Of a stretch of 64,000 nt of DNA, positions 1-11,900 are shown one piece after another. Within the stretch, counting starts at the first letter, position 1. Each line of letters begins with the position of its first letter. Source of the DNA: Rhodosporidiobolus odoratus (Eukaryota > Basidiomycota > Microbotryomycetes > Sporidiobolales > Sporidiobolaceae). The notes beneath the pieces were generated by a model that was not told the origin of the DNA, ran no database searches, and worked only from the letters and a program-made list of their open reading frames with translations. The stretch covers positions 1,736,001 to 1,800,000 of the forward strand of contig JAOANU010000001.1 in the NCBI GenBank assembly GCA_034387635.1, given 5' to 3'. The position numbers and the translations under genes were made by a program.

Positions 1-311
1 GTCGTAGTGTAGCTACCAAGTTATAAGAGCACAAGAGATGGAAAGAGAAAACGAGAGAGGAAGGGAGAGGAGAGGAGCCTGCGAGGGAGAAGAGGAGAGA
101 GACGATATTTTGTGGAGGTCGGAGGGTCGAGAGGAAATAGGTAGAGAATGGACGAGAGGCGTCGGGCGATTCAGCGAGTGGGAGAAAAAATGGCAGTCGA
201 GTATCGTCGTCGTCGGTCGTTGAGGGAGAGGCAAGGGAGGGTAGAGGGCGGAGGAGGGAGAGGAGCAGTGGAGCGGGCGCTATATAGCGGCGGCTCGCGC
301 GACTAAGGCGC
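1..311. other. 3' flank of the STM1-like gene, no gene seen
   Basis: No coding signal beyond the downstream flank of the STM1-like gene, which ends at 312 on the minus strand. The plus strand is strongly purine rich (GA-rich) from about 38 to 270, so the transcribed strand of the flank is CT-rich. A TATATA-containing string at about 281-287 has no obvious gene to serve. Confidence 0.5.
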
Positions 312-1948
312 TTAGGCGAGGGCAGGGAAGGCCGACGCGTCCGGGATGGCCGGAGCGGACGAGGCCTTGCCACCGCGGGGGGCAGCGCCGTTGCGGGCAC
401 CACCACGGCCACGGCCGGCACCACGACCCCTGGGGGCGCGATCACCACGCTCGGCACGGTCGCCACGGGGGCCGTCGTCGCGGCGGGGGCGGGGGGCGGA
501 GCGGAACTCGACCTCGAGGAACTGCTTGCCCTCCTTCTGCTTCTTGGCCTTGCCAGAGGCAGCCTTCTGCTCGCAGATGACCCGAGCCAGGATAAGATAT
601 GCCAAAGGACAGATGATGATGAAAGTGAATGGTGGCGTCGCGGAGGGTTGAAAAAATGCGATGGTGCGGAAACATGCGAGTGAGAAGCTTCAGCACGGCA
701 ACAACGAAGAAAACGCAGAGAAAGCACGAACGGGAGCACCGAAGAGCCACTCCTCCTCCTCGTCACCCTTCTTGGTAACAACCTTGGAGTTCTTGAAGAG
801 GGAACTGGAGTCCTCGCCCTCGTTGGCCTGGCGGGCCTCGGGGAGCGCAGCGATGTTGAGCTTCTTCTCGGCCTGGGCGGCGAGGTACTGCTCGTAGGTC
901 TGGGTGTTGTCCTCCTCCTCGATGGGAGCCTCACGGACGGGGGTGGCAGCTCCCTCAGCGGGGGTCTCAGCCTTGGCGTCGGCGTCGCCGAGCTGCTCAG
1001 CCTCGAGCTCCTTCTTGCCCTCCTCGGCACCCCAGCCAGCGGCCTCGGCCTTGTCGGAGTCGCTGTCGATAGTGAAAAGGAAAAGAAACAGGAGGGGAAG
1101 AGCAGGTCAACACCAGGTCAGGGGCCCGCTAATCAAGAGGATCACCAACGCACACACGGCCAGACTGGGACTGGCGGTCGAAGGGACGGCCACCGCCGTT
1201 GTCGCGACGGGGGCGGTTACCACCGAGGTAAGTACCAGCGTTACCGCGGGGGTTGGATCCGCCGGGGCCACGAGGGCGGGCAGCACGGCCACCGTCGCGA
1301 GCGAACTTGCTGGCTGGATGCCGGTAAAGCAGCAGAAAAGGGAAAGTCGAAAATCAAGGTCGAGTCGGGCGAGCGAGGCAGAGAGTGAGTGTCAGCAACG
1401 TCGTCTCGCCCTCCTGAGCCATTTCTACCCCTGCGCACGCCGCACTTTCCGCGAGATGACGACCCTACATCCCTCGGAGCTCTGTCTAGGCCGTACATCT
1501 AGCAGAGGGAAAAATTGAGAAAGCGAGAGCTCACCGCGGTCCTCCTTCGCACCCTCGCCAGCGGGAACGTCAGCGTTCACGGAGCGGTCAGCCTGGGGCC
1601 TGCGAGGCCCGCGCTGGTTGTTGTTACGCTGCTGCTGCTGAGCGGGCTTGGCCGGGGCGGGGGCAGGAGCGGGAGCAGCTTTGGGGGCAGGAGCCGGGGC
1701 GGGCGCGACCTCGCCGTCGTCACCCTAGATAGTACAGTATGGATATCAGTATTTCAGTACACCCTCTGAACTTCAGGATGATGGAGAGGAGCGAGGGAGG
1801 CTGGATGGAGAGTTGTGAGGAGCTCGAGCAAGTCGTCTCGCTCTCTCGCTCCACCAGGACGAGGGAGGGGTACAGGGCGGGGCGGGAGGAATAGGATAGA
1901 ACATCGACATACGAAGACTGAGAACGGGTTAGAGCTGAAGACGGACAT
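312..1948 (-). CDS. STM1: STM1/SERBP1-like ribosome- and RNA-binding protein
   Basis: Five exons, complement(312-566, 732-1062, 1154-1313, 1535-1724, 1913-1948), give 323 residues with all phases agreeing. The N-terminus MSVFSSNPFSVF followed by an acidic GDDGE is the Stm1-type start. The middle is Ala/Pro/Gln rich, then Arg/Gly rich, with GGRPFDRQSQSGR resembling the HABP4/PAI-RBP1 core. The C-terminus has many RG repeats and ends ASAFPALA, close to the usual 'FPAL' end of the family. Family members bind the 80S ribosome, clamp the mRNA channel of inactive ribosomes and bind RNA and G-quadruplexes; the role here is inferred from that. The donor of the fourth intron is ambiguous (GTGCTC, GTTCGT or GTGCTT); only GTTCGT keeps the frame. 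The first intron is fairly long (188 nt). Confidence 0.85.
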
Positions 1949-2838
1949 GGCGATGGAGACAGCTGGAGAGAAGCGAGAACGCTGGATTCCATCTTTCCAA
2001 TCCTCGCGCTCATCTGTGTTGGCCAGTCAGGGCCCTACGGACGTACCTTCAAGGTATACAGTCAGTGTGTCTATCAGAACGGCCCTCTTCCTGCGCCGGC
2101 GACGCTTTACCGGAGCCATTTCTGCTGCACCTTTAATTCCGCTTTCTGCCGCCGATCCCGCATCAGTCGACGGAACGGTCTCCGCCAAAGCTATAAGAAC
2201 GCACATCTTGTCTGCAAAGCGCAGTCAGCGGACCCCCGCCAGCTGCTCAGACCGCCGGACCCATCCTTCTCAACTCCGGGATCCTCTTCGCTTCGCTACT
2301 GCGCACACCCACATCAGCGGGCGAGTCCCAATGCACCCTCGCACGCATCTTCAACAGCGATGGGACACACGCTCGTTCGAGGGCGGAAGATGTATATGCA
2401 GCGACACTGTTGCGGCGCCTCGCAGAGAAAGCCAAACTGCTTTTCCTTGTCGATCTCCCTCAACCCGTCCTCTTTCGACAGACCTCGGGGATGCAACATA
2501 ACGCTGCAGATGCAGGGCACTCGCTCGACCTGTTGCCCTTGATGAAGCCTTGCCCCTTCCGCCTTTCCTTAGGCTTTGACTGCTTCTTTTTGCTGTCACG
2601 CTGGACAACCTCGTGAAGTCTGCCCCTGCAGCGAAACAGTGTCGACTTATCTTCGTCGCCTTAGTGACCTCGGTAAGCCGGGGACCATCGCACCACGTGA
2701 GACGCAGACGTGTTGCCCGAGCCAAGCGATGACAGTCACAGAACGCGACGCGGAGAACGTGTAAAGTAGGCTCAGCTGCGCCAAGTCAGCCCGTATGAAA
2801 CGCTCTGGTACAATCTCCATCCTACGTCCATGACCGCC
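1949..2838. other. Upstream region of STM1-like gene, no gene seen
   Basis: About 890 bases between the start codon of the STM1-like gene and the stop of the minus-strand membrane-protein gene. Open frames here are short, use poor codons and lack splice-linked partners. It should hold the STM1 promoter and 5' leader (minus-strand transcription) and the 3' flank of the upstream gene. No repeat or RNA gene recognised. Confidence 0.45.
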
Positions 2839-3983
2839 CTACACTAATCGAACTTCAGCCGTACTATCCCTTCGATCCCGGTCATGCCCTTCGTCCAAAT
2901 CCTCCTTGACGGCGTCCTCATAAGCCGGGGGCGCAGACGCCGGCACTGCGTCTCTAGCGTTCTCGCCGCTTCGCAGTAGCGGCCGATCTTCATCCTCCGA
3001 CGCCGTTCGATCATCGTCATCCTCCAGTACGTGCGTCGCGCCCTCGTTATTCCGCCGATTCCGCTCTTGCAGAGGCACATCTGCTCCGCCTGCGCTTGTG
3101 TTGCTGCTCATGGCGGTGCGTAAGGCGAGACGGCTTTTGGTCCACTGTTCTTTCAGGCCGTTGATGACGCCGCCGGTGAAGGGAATCAGGAAGAGACAGA
3201 AGAGGAGAAGGATGATGAAATGGGAAGAGTCCCAGCGAGAGGGCGGCCAGAATGCGCCGGGGAAGCTGCAGCAGGACACGGGTCAGGTCAATGTCGGGAG
3301 ATCAGATTTGGCAGTAGTGTCGCGTTGGAGATGAGCGGGGATGGCATCAGAAAGGGAGCAACGGGGAGAGGGAGCTCACTGGCAAAACTCGTTAAGGTGC
3401 GCTTTCGAGACTGCAGGAGCATCGTGGCAGTGAGGATTAGCAAGGCGGAATTGCGGCGAGACGACGAAGACTCGCAAAGCGTCGGTACGACCACATACCA
3501 GAAGGAAACGGAGAGAGAGGTATGGTAAGGCTTACTATGCCGACTAACGGAGTAGCCAATGCCGCCAAAGCCGTCCGTAACCTGCAGGGCAACTTCCGTT
3601 CCAACTTCGAGGTCACTCCCATCCAGATTCCACCAAGTCAACCCCGGCATTCCCATCATCCCCACCTGCGCCAAGACCTGAACCTCCTCCGTTGTCGTCT
3701 GATTCTCCGCCGGTAGAGTCGTAGCGTTGACGATGGCGATCGAATAAGGCGGACCCATACCGCCCCCGAAGCTTATCCGGAGTTCTTCGCAGAATATCTT
3801 GTCTGTTGAGCGATACCAATCTCCCCATGGCGATCCGATGTATGGCAGGGGGTTGACGTCTTCTTGTCGTGCCGTGAGAGCGGAGAGGGGCGTGTCGATT
3901 GAAGGCGCTGGTTTGGAAGAAAACGGGAGGGCGGCGACAGATGAGACGGCAAGGAGTGCAAGGAACGACGCTCGTGGCAGCAT
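2839..3983 (-). CDS. Type I membrane protein with PPxY cytoplasmic tail, unknown function
   Basis: Two exons, complement(2839-3265, 3499-3983), give 303 residues. The protein starts with a clear signal peptide (MLPRASFLALLAVSSVAALP). An extracellular domain of about 140 residues follows, with NAT and NQT glycosylation sequons and a TWWNLDGSDLEVGTEVALQV stretch typical of fungal secreted or surface proteins. One membrane segment (HFIILLLFCLFLIPFTGGVI) lies at the start of exon 2. The tail is acidic, with RPLLRSG and APPAYEDAV; PPAY fits the PPxY motif bound by WW domains of Rsp5/NEDD4 ligases, so ubiquitin-driven sorting is likely (inference). The 233-nt intron is longer than most here and contains spare splice sites, so isoforms are possible. 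I do not recognise the ectodomain family. Confidence 0.75.
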
Positions 3984-5422
3984 GGCGACGGAATCAAGAG
4001 AGGTGGAGCGCCAGAGGTAGCGCGGGACGTAAAGGTGGTCGCTATAGCTAGGTGGAGGAGAACAGGAAAAGTATAGGTGGCGGAGTTGAACGAGGGCGGA
4101 ATGGGTAGGTGTACTCTGTAGACGACGGAATATGCGCGTCAGTATGCTGTGCTGGACGGCGCCCCGGCTCATCCGGTCACAGAGGCAAAGCGTGTGTGCC
4201 CCACCTCCTCCCTCCCCGACACCTCGCGCGCAACGCCTCGTCCCCTCGAAGCCGCAGAGCGCGCTGTCTGCAAGCCGGACCAAACCCGGGGATAGCTGTA
4301 CGCACCTTTCGTGCGTTTCACTACTCTTCGCTAGCTCTAGACGTGCGGACAGTCGATTGCTTGGCTGCCGAGGTGGACGAAGCGGTGGAGGCCAGCTTCG
4401 ATTCGTTCGTGCTGGAGTCTGCGCTGTGTCGAGTCTTGTCACTAGCTATTTGCGTCGGGCCTTCGGGCTTGTAAGCAACCAAGCAGAAGAGGAGAGAGAG
4501 GTCGACGACTCGGAGGGCGCGATGAGCGGGCCCGAGTCGACTTCGGACTGTACATGCTAACACAACCAGGATCTGCTGCTACGCTCGTCTCTGGCTCAGC
4601 ATGACCTAGATCAGGCGTCCAGCACCTCCCTTATCCGCACCGCGTCGATTTCCGTTTTCTCCTCATGCTGTCGATCCGCCTTCTTCTGCAGGTCGGCACG
4701 GCGCCCGGGGCAGCAAGCCCTCCTGTCTAGTCGACAGCAGTGGAATTAGTCACACTAGTCAGGAGTAGAGCTGTCAGAACGGTGCTCAACATGGGCAGTG
4801 CGTTTTTTTTTCTACTTCCAGTTTCAGCTTGCCGCTGTCCGAATGAGAGTCGTCCTCCTCCGCAGGGTCCACAGCGACGCCTTTACCTCACCGCGGCCCG
4901 CTCGGCCTCTGACCGGCTTGGCTCACACTCGCCCAGGACAGACGAAGCCAGGCAACATCGCTTTTGCACCGTCAATCTTTGATTCGCTTCATGTGTGGCG
5001 CGCAGTCGCCCTCCCGCGCCGTTCTGGCCTCGAAACCATGACGCTCTTCTTCGCGCACTCGTGTTGCCGTTCGTTGAAACGGACCGACGATGTTGACTGG
5101 ACGAGGCCTTACCTTTTCTCGGATCGCGCTACTCGCATCAGGCCCAACTCGATGTAGCTGGGTGTCCTCTACGCTTCGAGGCTGCGGGAATCCAGCCGCT
5201 AGCCACATGCGCCGCTTCTGCGTCACCTCGTGCCATCGATTTCGGACTGCGAGCTGCAGTTGAGAAGGCAAGAAGCGATGCTCGTCTCTGTCCAATAACC
5301 GACATGAAGGAAAGCAAGCGTGGTTTACTACAAGCAACAAGCACTACGACAAGAACGGAAGAGAGAGAGGGAAGGGAAAGGCAATGAAGTTCACCGCAAA
5401 GTCATGCCAACCTCGCCATCGC
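3984..5422. other. Gene-poor stretch, no supported gene
   Basis: About 1.4 kb between the start of the membrane-protein gene and the stop of the next minus-strand gene. Both strands carry frames of 60-140 codons, but none has a known motif or a consistent chain of splice sites. One short minus-strand frame starting near 5302 begins MSVIGQRRASLLAFSTAARS, which looks like a mitochondrial presequence, but it ends after about 55 codons and I could not join it to a sensible second exon. An undetected small, intron-rich gene remains possible. Confidence 0.35.
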
Positions 5423-7162
5423 TCAGGAAATGCGCGGCCGTTTCCTCGGATCCGTCGTCGTCGTGTCGCCCTGCTGCAGATCACTCCAAGGACGACCATG
5501 GATGAGCGGATTGGCGTACGGGTCGTGGATGCGGTACGATTGAATCTGAGTTGAGCCGAAGGGGTATTGAGGAACGCTGGTACTGGCGCTGGGGGTGAAG
5601 GAGGGGGCAGAATACGCTGGAGCGGCGAAAGATGGCATGGGGTTGTACTGAAAGGTCGAGGAGGAAGTGAGGGCAGGAGCGGAAGGGGCTTTGTACGAGA
5701 TGGGAAGGCCGAAGGGTAATCGAGGGCCATCGTCTTGGTCCTGCTCGGAGTCGCTCCCGCCGTCGTCTTGTCTCTGGCCGTGGTAGACGTAATCGTATCC
5801 CTGTTCGTCTCCCGAACAGTCGTCGTCCTCGCCCTCGTCCGACTGATCCGCCGCCTTCAGGGCCGAGATGCGCTGCCACTCAGCGTGATACCCTGGCGAC
5901 ACGCTCACCCCCTTCGACGCTGCCGGGGCCTTCGACGCCCACACTCCCGTGGGCAGACTTCCACTCCGGTCCCATTCCTCCTGTACCTCAGTCGAGAGAT
6001 CCTTCCACTTGAACTCGTTGCCCGTCTTCTTCTGCCGCACGAAGGCGTTGATCTTGCACTTGACGAGCGGGAGCGTCTGGTCGTTGAGCTGAAATCTAGC
6101 CTGATTTGCAGCCGCTTCTGTGCGAAAGGCAATCATGACAGAGCCGCTATGGCTGCGTTTAATGGCAAGAGGGCGCGGGATGGCTCGTTTGCCTGAGCGT
6201 ACGAGAAAATGGAAGACGAGCTGAGCGGTCACGGAGGAGTCGAGACCAGTGCACATGACGATGTGCAGAAGGGCGAGCAGCTCGTTCGGCATTGCGCGGG
6301 GGTTCTGGCAGTGGAAGTCGAAAACTGGGCCGGGAGGGGTGGCATCGAATGCGGGCGGTGGGAGAGGGGGAGGGAGATCTAGAGGAGGCGGAGGAAGCTG
6401 CTGCTGTAGATGTGGGTTGTTATGTCGCAAGAGATTGACGGTCGGTGCAGCAGGTGGGGGTGGTGGGGGAGTAGACTGAGGCGTGGTAGTTGGATTGACC
6501 GCTGGTAGCTGGTTACGGGAACACTTCAATGCTGTGCTACGACCGGCACAGTGGAGGTAGCGACTCACGTCTCGTTCCGCCGCAGCTCTCTGCCTCTCCT
6601 CCTCGACGGCAAACTGGACCGTTTCAGCCATACTCGCGTAGTTTTTCTGCCTCTCCGCTGAGAGTGCCGCTTCTAACGCCTGTCTCTGCACTAGCATCTG
6701 CTTCATCCTCTCTTCTGCCAGCGCGGTTGCGACGGCCCGCTTGACCTCGTTCTGTTTCGCCGCTCGCTCCTCGGCCAAGGCGCGGTCGACGGCGGCTTTG
6801 CTCACGTTGCGAACGCGTTCCTTGACCTCGTCGAGGGTGTAGAGCCTCTCCTCTGTTTGCGTGGCCGAGTCTTGCGTCTTCTGGCTCCCTGGCGCCTTTC
6901 CCTCGAGCCAGTCGCGGGCGCGAAGGAGTTGGTTAAACTCGGCACGCTTTTCCGGCACGCCCAGCTCCTCCTTTCGAGCGATGCGCTCCATCCTCCTGCG
7001 CTGAAAGAGTGCCCTAGCTCTATTGCGGTGGTCTGCGGTGCTCTCCGGATGAAAGGGCACGAGGGCGAGCTGATAGGAGTGAAGGGTGTCGAGCGAGTTC
7101 AGTGAAGGCAAGAGGGAGGATTCGAAGCCAGGATACGGGTCCATGATGGCTGGACGCGCCAT
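5423..7162 (-). CDS. Proline-rich, coiled-coil-containing protein of unknown function
   Basis: An open frame of 579 codons from an ATG at 7162. About residues 95-205 are Ala/Glu/Arg rich and probably helical or coiled coil; a Pro-rich linker with PPPPPP runs follows, then a more ordered part (VFHFLVRSGKRAIPRPLAIK, then SGSVMIAFRTEAAANQARF) whose pattern loosely resembles an RRM-like alpha-beta fold. The C-terminal third is acidic (GEDDDCSGDEQG) and then Ser/Pro/Tyr rich, ending RKRPRIS, a possible nuclear signal. A good donor (GAC|GTGAGT, near 6569) and an acceptor 60 nt later would remove 20 in-frame residues, so a short intron is likely inside the open frame. No family recognised; a nuclear or RNA-related role is a guess. 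Confidence 0.7.
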   Translation of the reverse strand: MARPAIMDPYPGFESSLLPSLNSLDTLHSYQLALVPFHPESTADHRNRARALFQRRRMERIARKEELGVPEKRAEFNQLLRARDWLEGKAPGSQKTQDSATQTEERLYTLDEVKERVRNVSKAAVDRALAEERAAKQNEVKRAVATALAEERMKQMLVQRQALEAALSAERQKNYASMAETVQFAVEEERQRAAAERDVSRYLHCAGRSTALKCSRNQLPAVNPTTTPQSTPPPPPPAAPTVNLLRHNNPHLQQQLPPPPLDLPPPLPPPAFDATPPGPVFDFHCQNPRAMPNELLALLHIVMCTGLDSSVTAQLVFHFLVRSGKRAIPRPLAIKRSHSGSVMIAFRTEAAANQARFQLNDQTLPLVKCKINAFVRQKKTGNEFKWKDLSTEVQEEWDRSGSLPTGVWASKAPAASKGVSVSPGYHAEWQRISALKAADQSDEGEDDDCSGDEQGYDYVYHGQRQDDGGSDSEQDQDDGPRLPFGLPISYKAPSAPALTSSSTFQYNPMPSFAAPAYSAPSFTPSASTSVPQYPFGSTQIQSYRIHDPYANPLIHGRPWSDLQQGDTTTTDPRKRPRIS

Positions 7163-7375
7163 ATCGAGATTGTGCGGGCAGTCGCGGCGAGGTCAAGCAG
7201 CTCGGAACAGAGTGAGGTCGGGACAAAGGCCAGCAGGAGAAGGGGAAATGGGTTTATTACATTTGCTCGATGCTCCCGTTTGTAATGAGAATACATTTGC
7301 TCCTCTCCTCTGATCACTGTCGGCAAGCTACTGCGCGACGCAATCCTTGTCTACTACCACATCCTGATACCGAGG

Positions 7376-8521
7376 ATGGCTAGCTCACCCAACACTGCAC
7401 TCTTGTCTTTACCACCACTGCGCCCTTCCCCTCAGAAGCAATCCTCCTACTCTCGAACCGCCGCTTCATCCTCAGCCTCGTCTTCAATCCTGTCTCACTC
7501 GAAAGCCACGAAACGAGCCCGCTCTTCCTCTATCGTATCCGTACAAGAGGTACCCGAAACCTACGACGACCAGCTCGACCAGGCCGCCCTCACCAACGTG
7601 AATGCCGAGTGGGTCAACTACAAAGGTCAGTCTCAGCCCTGTACACCCTCCCAGTTGCCTGGTGGAGGGCTGTACTCTCACTCAGAGTGACTCAACAGCC
7701 ACCGGGAGGCGCCTTGGACTCGTCCGGCTCGGAGTAGGATACTGATGGCTCTCGTCATTTTCTCCTTTTTTGTTGTCAACCTCGCTTTTCTCCTTTGACA
7801 GGCGCCTGGCTCATCCATGTCTTCTTCATCGCACTCGCCATCGTGCTGCTCGAGACGGTGCCTGGAATATCGCAAGACGTGACGTGGACGATCGTCAACT
7901 TGGGCTACCTATCTGTCCGTTTTCTTCCCTTCTGCAAAGCTGCTCGAGGGGTCGACTGACACGGATTTCGCTGATCCGCAGGCAACTTACATCATCTTTC
8001 ACTATGTCACCGGCGTACCGTTCGACATGACCAACAATTCGGGAGTGTACGACAATCTCACGCTGTGGGAACAAATCGATTCAGGAGCCCAGTACACACC
8101 CGCGAAGAAGTGGTTAACTTCGCTGCCCATCGTTCTGTGCGCTCGCTTCCTCCTTCCTTCCGTGCAGCCTGAACTTGACTCTGACTTCGGTTTTCTCTGC
8201 CTCCTTGCCTCTTTTTCTTCGACTTTTCCATCAAACCGCATGCAGCTTCCTGGTCTCAACCCACTACACCCGCTACGACTCTCACCCTCAGCTCTTCACC
8301 CTCAACCTCGTCGCCCTTCTGTGTGTCGGACTCGCACCGAAACTGCCCATTTTCCACCGGCAAAGGATCCGGTTTTTTGACGCGGGAGAAGGGACCACAC
8401 CGGGTACGCTTGCTTTTCCTTCCCTTGCCCTGCACGACGAGTAGAGCTTGACGTCAGCTGCTTCACAGATCCTTCCGCGCCTCCTACGCCGAAAGACGAG
8501 ACTAGCGCACACCGGCTATAA
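7376..8521 (+). CDS. ORM1: ORM/ORMDL family regulator of sphingolipid synthesis
   Basis: Five exons, 7376-7625, 7802-7914, 7982-8136, 8246-8403 and 8469-8521, give 242 residues with consistent phases. The diagnostic core is present in order: NAEWVNYKGAWLIHVFFIA, TVPGISQDVTWTIVNLGY, FHYVTGVPFD, LTLWEQID, then WLTSLPIVLFLVSTHYTRYD and the last hydrophobic segment. Orm proteins sit in the ER membrane, bind serine palmitoyltransferase and inhibit it in response to sphingolipid level. The N-terminus is about 80 residues longer than animal ORMDLs and rich in Ser (SSYSRTAASSSASSS, KRARSSSIVSV), as in yeast Orm1/2, where kinases of the Ypk type phosphorylate it; similar control is likely here. The gene is divergent from the minus-strand gene starting at 7162, with a 213-bp spacer. 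Confidence 0.93.
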
Positions 8522-8983
8522 ACATCGATGTTTGGCCACGGCGAGGGTTGGCCTCGTCAGGTGGCTCATGACGACTGTTGTGTGGTGAGTGCAGAAGGGG
8601 CTGTGTTTGTGTCTTTCGCGATTCTGGGTCCTATCGCTGTTCCCTCCCCCTCCCTCGTCCCGCCTCTTCGATCAGTCTTTGCCAATTCGCCTCGTCTCGG
8701 GCGCCTTCCGCTTTCGCAGTGTCGGTCTTTACTCTACTACAATGTCATTCTCACACCATGTCTCCACTCAATCGTCGTCATTCGCAAACTATATAGCTTC
8801 CCGAGGGCTCGAAATAACTTTGCAGTAATACTTGGTTCTCGATCTACTCTCTCTTTCTCTCTCGAGTCTCGACTTCACAGTAGAGCTCTCGAGAACGGGA
8901 CGGACAAGAGCATGCGGAACTGCGATGTGGGACGGAGAGATGAAGAAAAAGAAACAACAACAGCTATGTACTCGACAGTCTGT
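8522..8983. other. Convergent intergenic region ORM / MLH3
   Basis: About 460 bases between the stop codons of ORM (+) and MLH3 (-). The plus strand is CT-rich in the middle. No gene, repeat or RNA recognised; it should contain both 3' ends. Confidence 0.5.
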
Positions 8984-11900
8984 TCACTTCAGCCGCGTCC
9001 AATCCACTCCCGTCCCCTCGCCTCCTTCACCGCTTACCGCTTCAATCGATGTCGGGAGTGCCGGGAGGTTGACGAGCGGAACGAGCGATGGTCGACCATG
9101 GGCGCATTGAAAGGGGAAGTGGGTCTTGGCGAGTGAGGCCAGGAGGGAGGCGCATTGCTGGGGAGTAAGGCCTACCCCAGACAGAGCACTCGTCAGTCTG
9201 AGCGGGAGAGGGTGATGGACGAAAGTGAGACGTACCGTCGTTGAACATGATCGCCCCACGACATGCCTTACTCTCCACCAACTCCTTGATCACTACCGGC
9301 GCATCCTTCGCCTTGCCTAACCAGCCAGCGGCTCCATCTCCTGCTGCCGCACGTCGCTCCTCCTTGACACCAAGCCCACGCGGAGGCGCCCTTCGCTCCC
9401 TCAACTCGGCCAAGAAAGACCTGACCAACTCCTGCGCCGTCTTCGGTTCAGACGCGAGTCGAATAGCAAGTAGGGCGGGAACGGTCGAGATGAAGAGCTG
9501 GGCGTAGTCTTGCCCCGCGGCAGAAGGAGAAGAAACCGAAGGAGAACAAGTGGAAGAAGGCGAAGGATCAAAGCGAATCCCCCACTTCGCAAACTCCCCC
9601 TCCCACTTCGCTACCTCCTCGACCTCCCTCGAGCTAACGACCACTCCCACTTTCTCGCCCTTCTCCTCGCCATTCCCTCCGCCGCCGAGACGCTTCACCT
9701 CAACGTCCTCCCCTCTAGCCACCCGTCCCGCCAGGGCCTCCCAAAACCCCTCGACCCGAATTCGCTCAGAAGCGGCATGTTGATCCACCAGCACTAGGGT
9801 AATGCCCGCTCCGGTCGAGGCCGGAGCAGAAGGAGGAGGCAACCTGACCAGCAGAAACTTGCAATCCACCTGCGCGATCACCTCGGCCTTCTCCAGATCG
9901 TCCCGGGTGAACCTTCCTGCCCCGTTCGAGGATAGTGGAGAGGGCGACGCAGCACGAAGAGAGATCATGGTCGGTGCTTGCGCGGGCGCGGGCGTGGGAA
10001 GAGCAGCGGAGCTGAAGAAATTGCTCATCTTTTTCAGCCGGGTGTGGGTTAAGGCGGGTGGGGCGGCGGCGGCTGAGCGCTTTGCGGGAGTGGCTGCTGA
10101 CATGAAGGTTGAAGTCGAGCGCTTGCAAGAGGTGAATACCGAGGCGAGAGTCGGGGTAGGATTCGCGGTGGAGGTAGATCGGAGGACGGATGCAGCGGTG
10201 GGAAGGGAGGGGAGAGAGGGGATGGAGGCTTGGCCTGCATGAGGAGAGGGGGCAAAGATGGGGTTTTCCCAGTCCTACAAGTGACAGAATAGTAAGAAGC
10301 GATCGATAAGGTCGTGCTCGCGGACAGACGAAGGAGGAGAGGACGTACGTCAAGCGTGGTCCTCAGCCATTCAGGTACCTCCTCCGCCTCATTGTCTCTT
10401 TTCGAATCCTCCCAACTTCTCTTCAACCGTCCCCTCTCGACAATCCCCCTATCCCTCGCCTTTCCATCCCAACACCGCTCACGACCCTCTCCCTCTCCCG
10501 CCTTCTCCGTTACCGTCGAGGAAGGCTCAAGGTCTGGTCTTGTCCCTTCGCGCCAGCTGTTCCCCGTCCGACGATCTATGAGGAAGACCTGCTGCGTGAC
10601 GGGGTCGACCCATCGCTGCGCTTTTTGTGCCTCGTCCTCCCTGGCTACTTCGAAGTCGCCGATCGCGGGAGGGACCGTTAAGAACGGGCTGGCGACCGGT
10701 ACTTCCGAATGCATGCGGGAAGCATGTGAGGCGGGGAGGCCGTCCTGTCCCTGTCGCCATTCCTTCGTTCCCTCCTGCTCAGGTCTGGCCTTCCACTTCC
10801 GGCTCCTCATCTCACCGGCCGAAGGCATCATCTCTCGCGCCGAAACTTCTCCCGCTTCATCCCGTGCGCGCTTCTTTGGCGTCTGTTTCGCGCCTGTAGC
10901 GGAGGGAGCGGGGGCAGGAGTTGGTGCGGCGGCGGCAGCAGCGACATGCGCGAAGCCGTTTTCGAAAAGGAACCGCTTGACGATACTGGTGAGGAGAGCC
11001 TCGATTCGTTTCGAGTCCTGCGCCAGACGATCCGATCCACTGAGCTCAGGCACTGTCGCCTCAACGAGAAAAGGGAAGTAACGCACGGTAAACTCGACCA
11101 CCCTCTTCGCCGGTTCCAAGCTCACATCCACGCATCCACTCGGTACGTCAAGGCGCATGAAAAAGACTGGGTGTCGCTCGACCGCTTTCTTGGGGCTTTT
11201 GCGGGAGGCTTTTGTTGAGCCTGGGGGAGGGGAAGAGGTGCTGCCGGGAGTGGCGGCAGGGAAGGATAGGTGGGAGACAGCGTGGCGAGAGAAGGAGGAA
11301 GCTGACATGAGGGTGTTGAGGAGTTTGTGCAGCGGGGAAGATTGGGGAGAGAGGGGGCGCGAGTTGACGACTGCCAGACACAGAGAGTGTAAGTCCGAAT
11401 AAGAAAGCCCGGCGGAGGAAAGGCAGCGCACATATATGCTGACTCGCTTTACTGTGCGCTGCAGACAGCGAGATGAACCCGCTCATGTGCACTCTCGACA
11501 TATCCGCACCTTCTTCCACCTCATCAAACTCCCAGACCTTCTCAACTCCGGCTCGACCCCACAGCTGTTTCCACCGTCCAAGCACGCCTTCCGTCGCCTT
11601 CGAGAGGTGCAGTATCGTCTTGCCTTCGCCCAGAAAGGCTGACGAGGAGGACGTGGTATCCACCAGGGAGAAGGACACGGCAGGATGAACGAGGGCGAGG
11701 GTGGCAAGAGAGGTGCGAAGAGACGTTCGGAGAGTCTGCTCGGCCGAGGCCTTTTCGAGAGGACGTCTGCGGACAGGAAACTGCACGTTGTGAAGCTCTT
11801 TGAGCGGAGCGAGACAAGCAAAAAGCGGAGGAAACGGCGTACCTTCCAGAAAATGTCGCGGACGCAGACCGTGGTCCCCTGACCTGTCCTCTGCACGCCA

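Noticed and set aside
2351..2725. Minus-strand frame of about 124 codons upstream of STM1
   Set aside because: No ATG-supported start in good context, no similarity, basic composition typical of shadow frames.
4972..5344. Two overlapping minus-strand frames, one with a presequence-like start
   Set aside because: Too short alone; a possible second exon (CTACATCGAG...) requires a donor I could not find.
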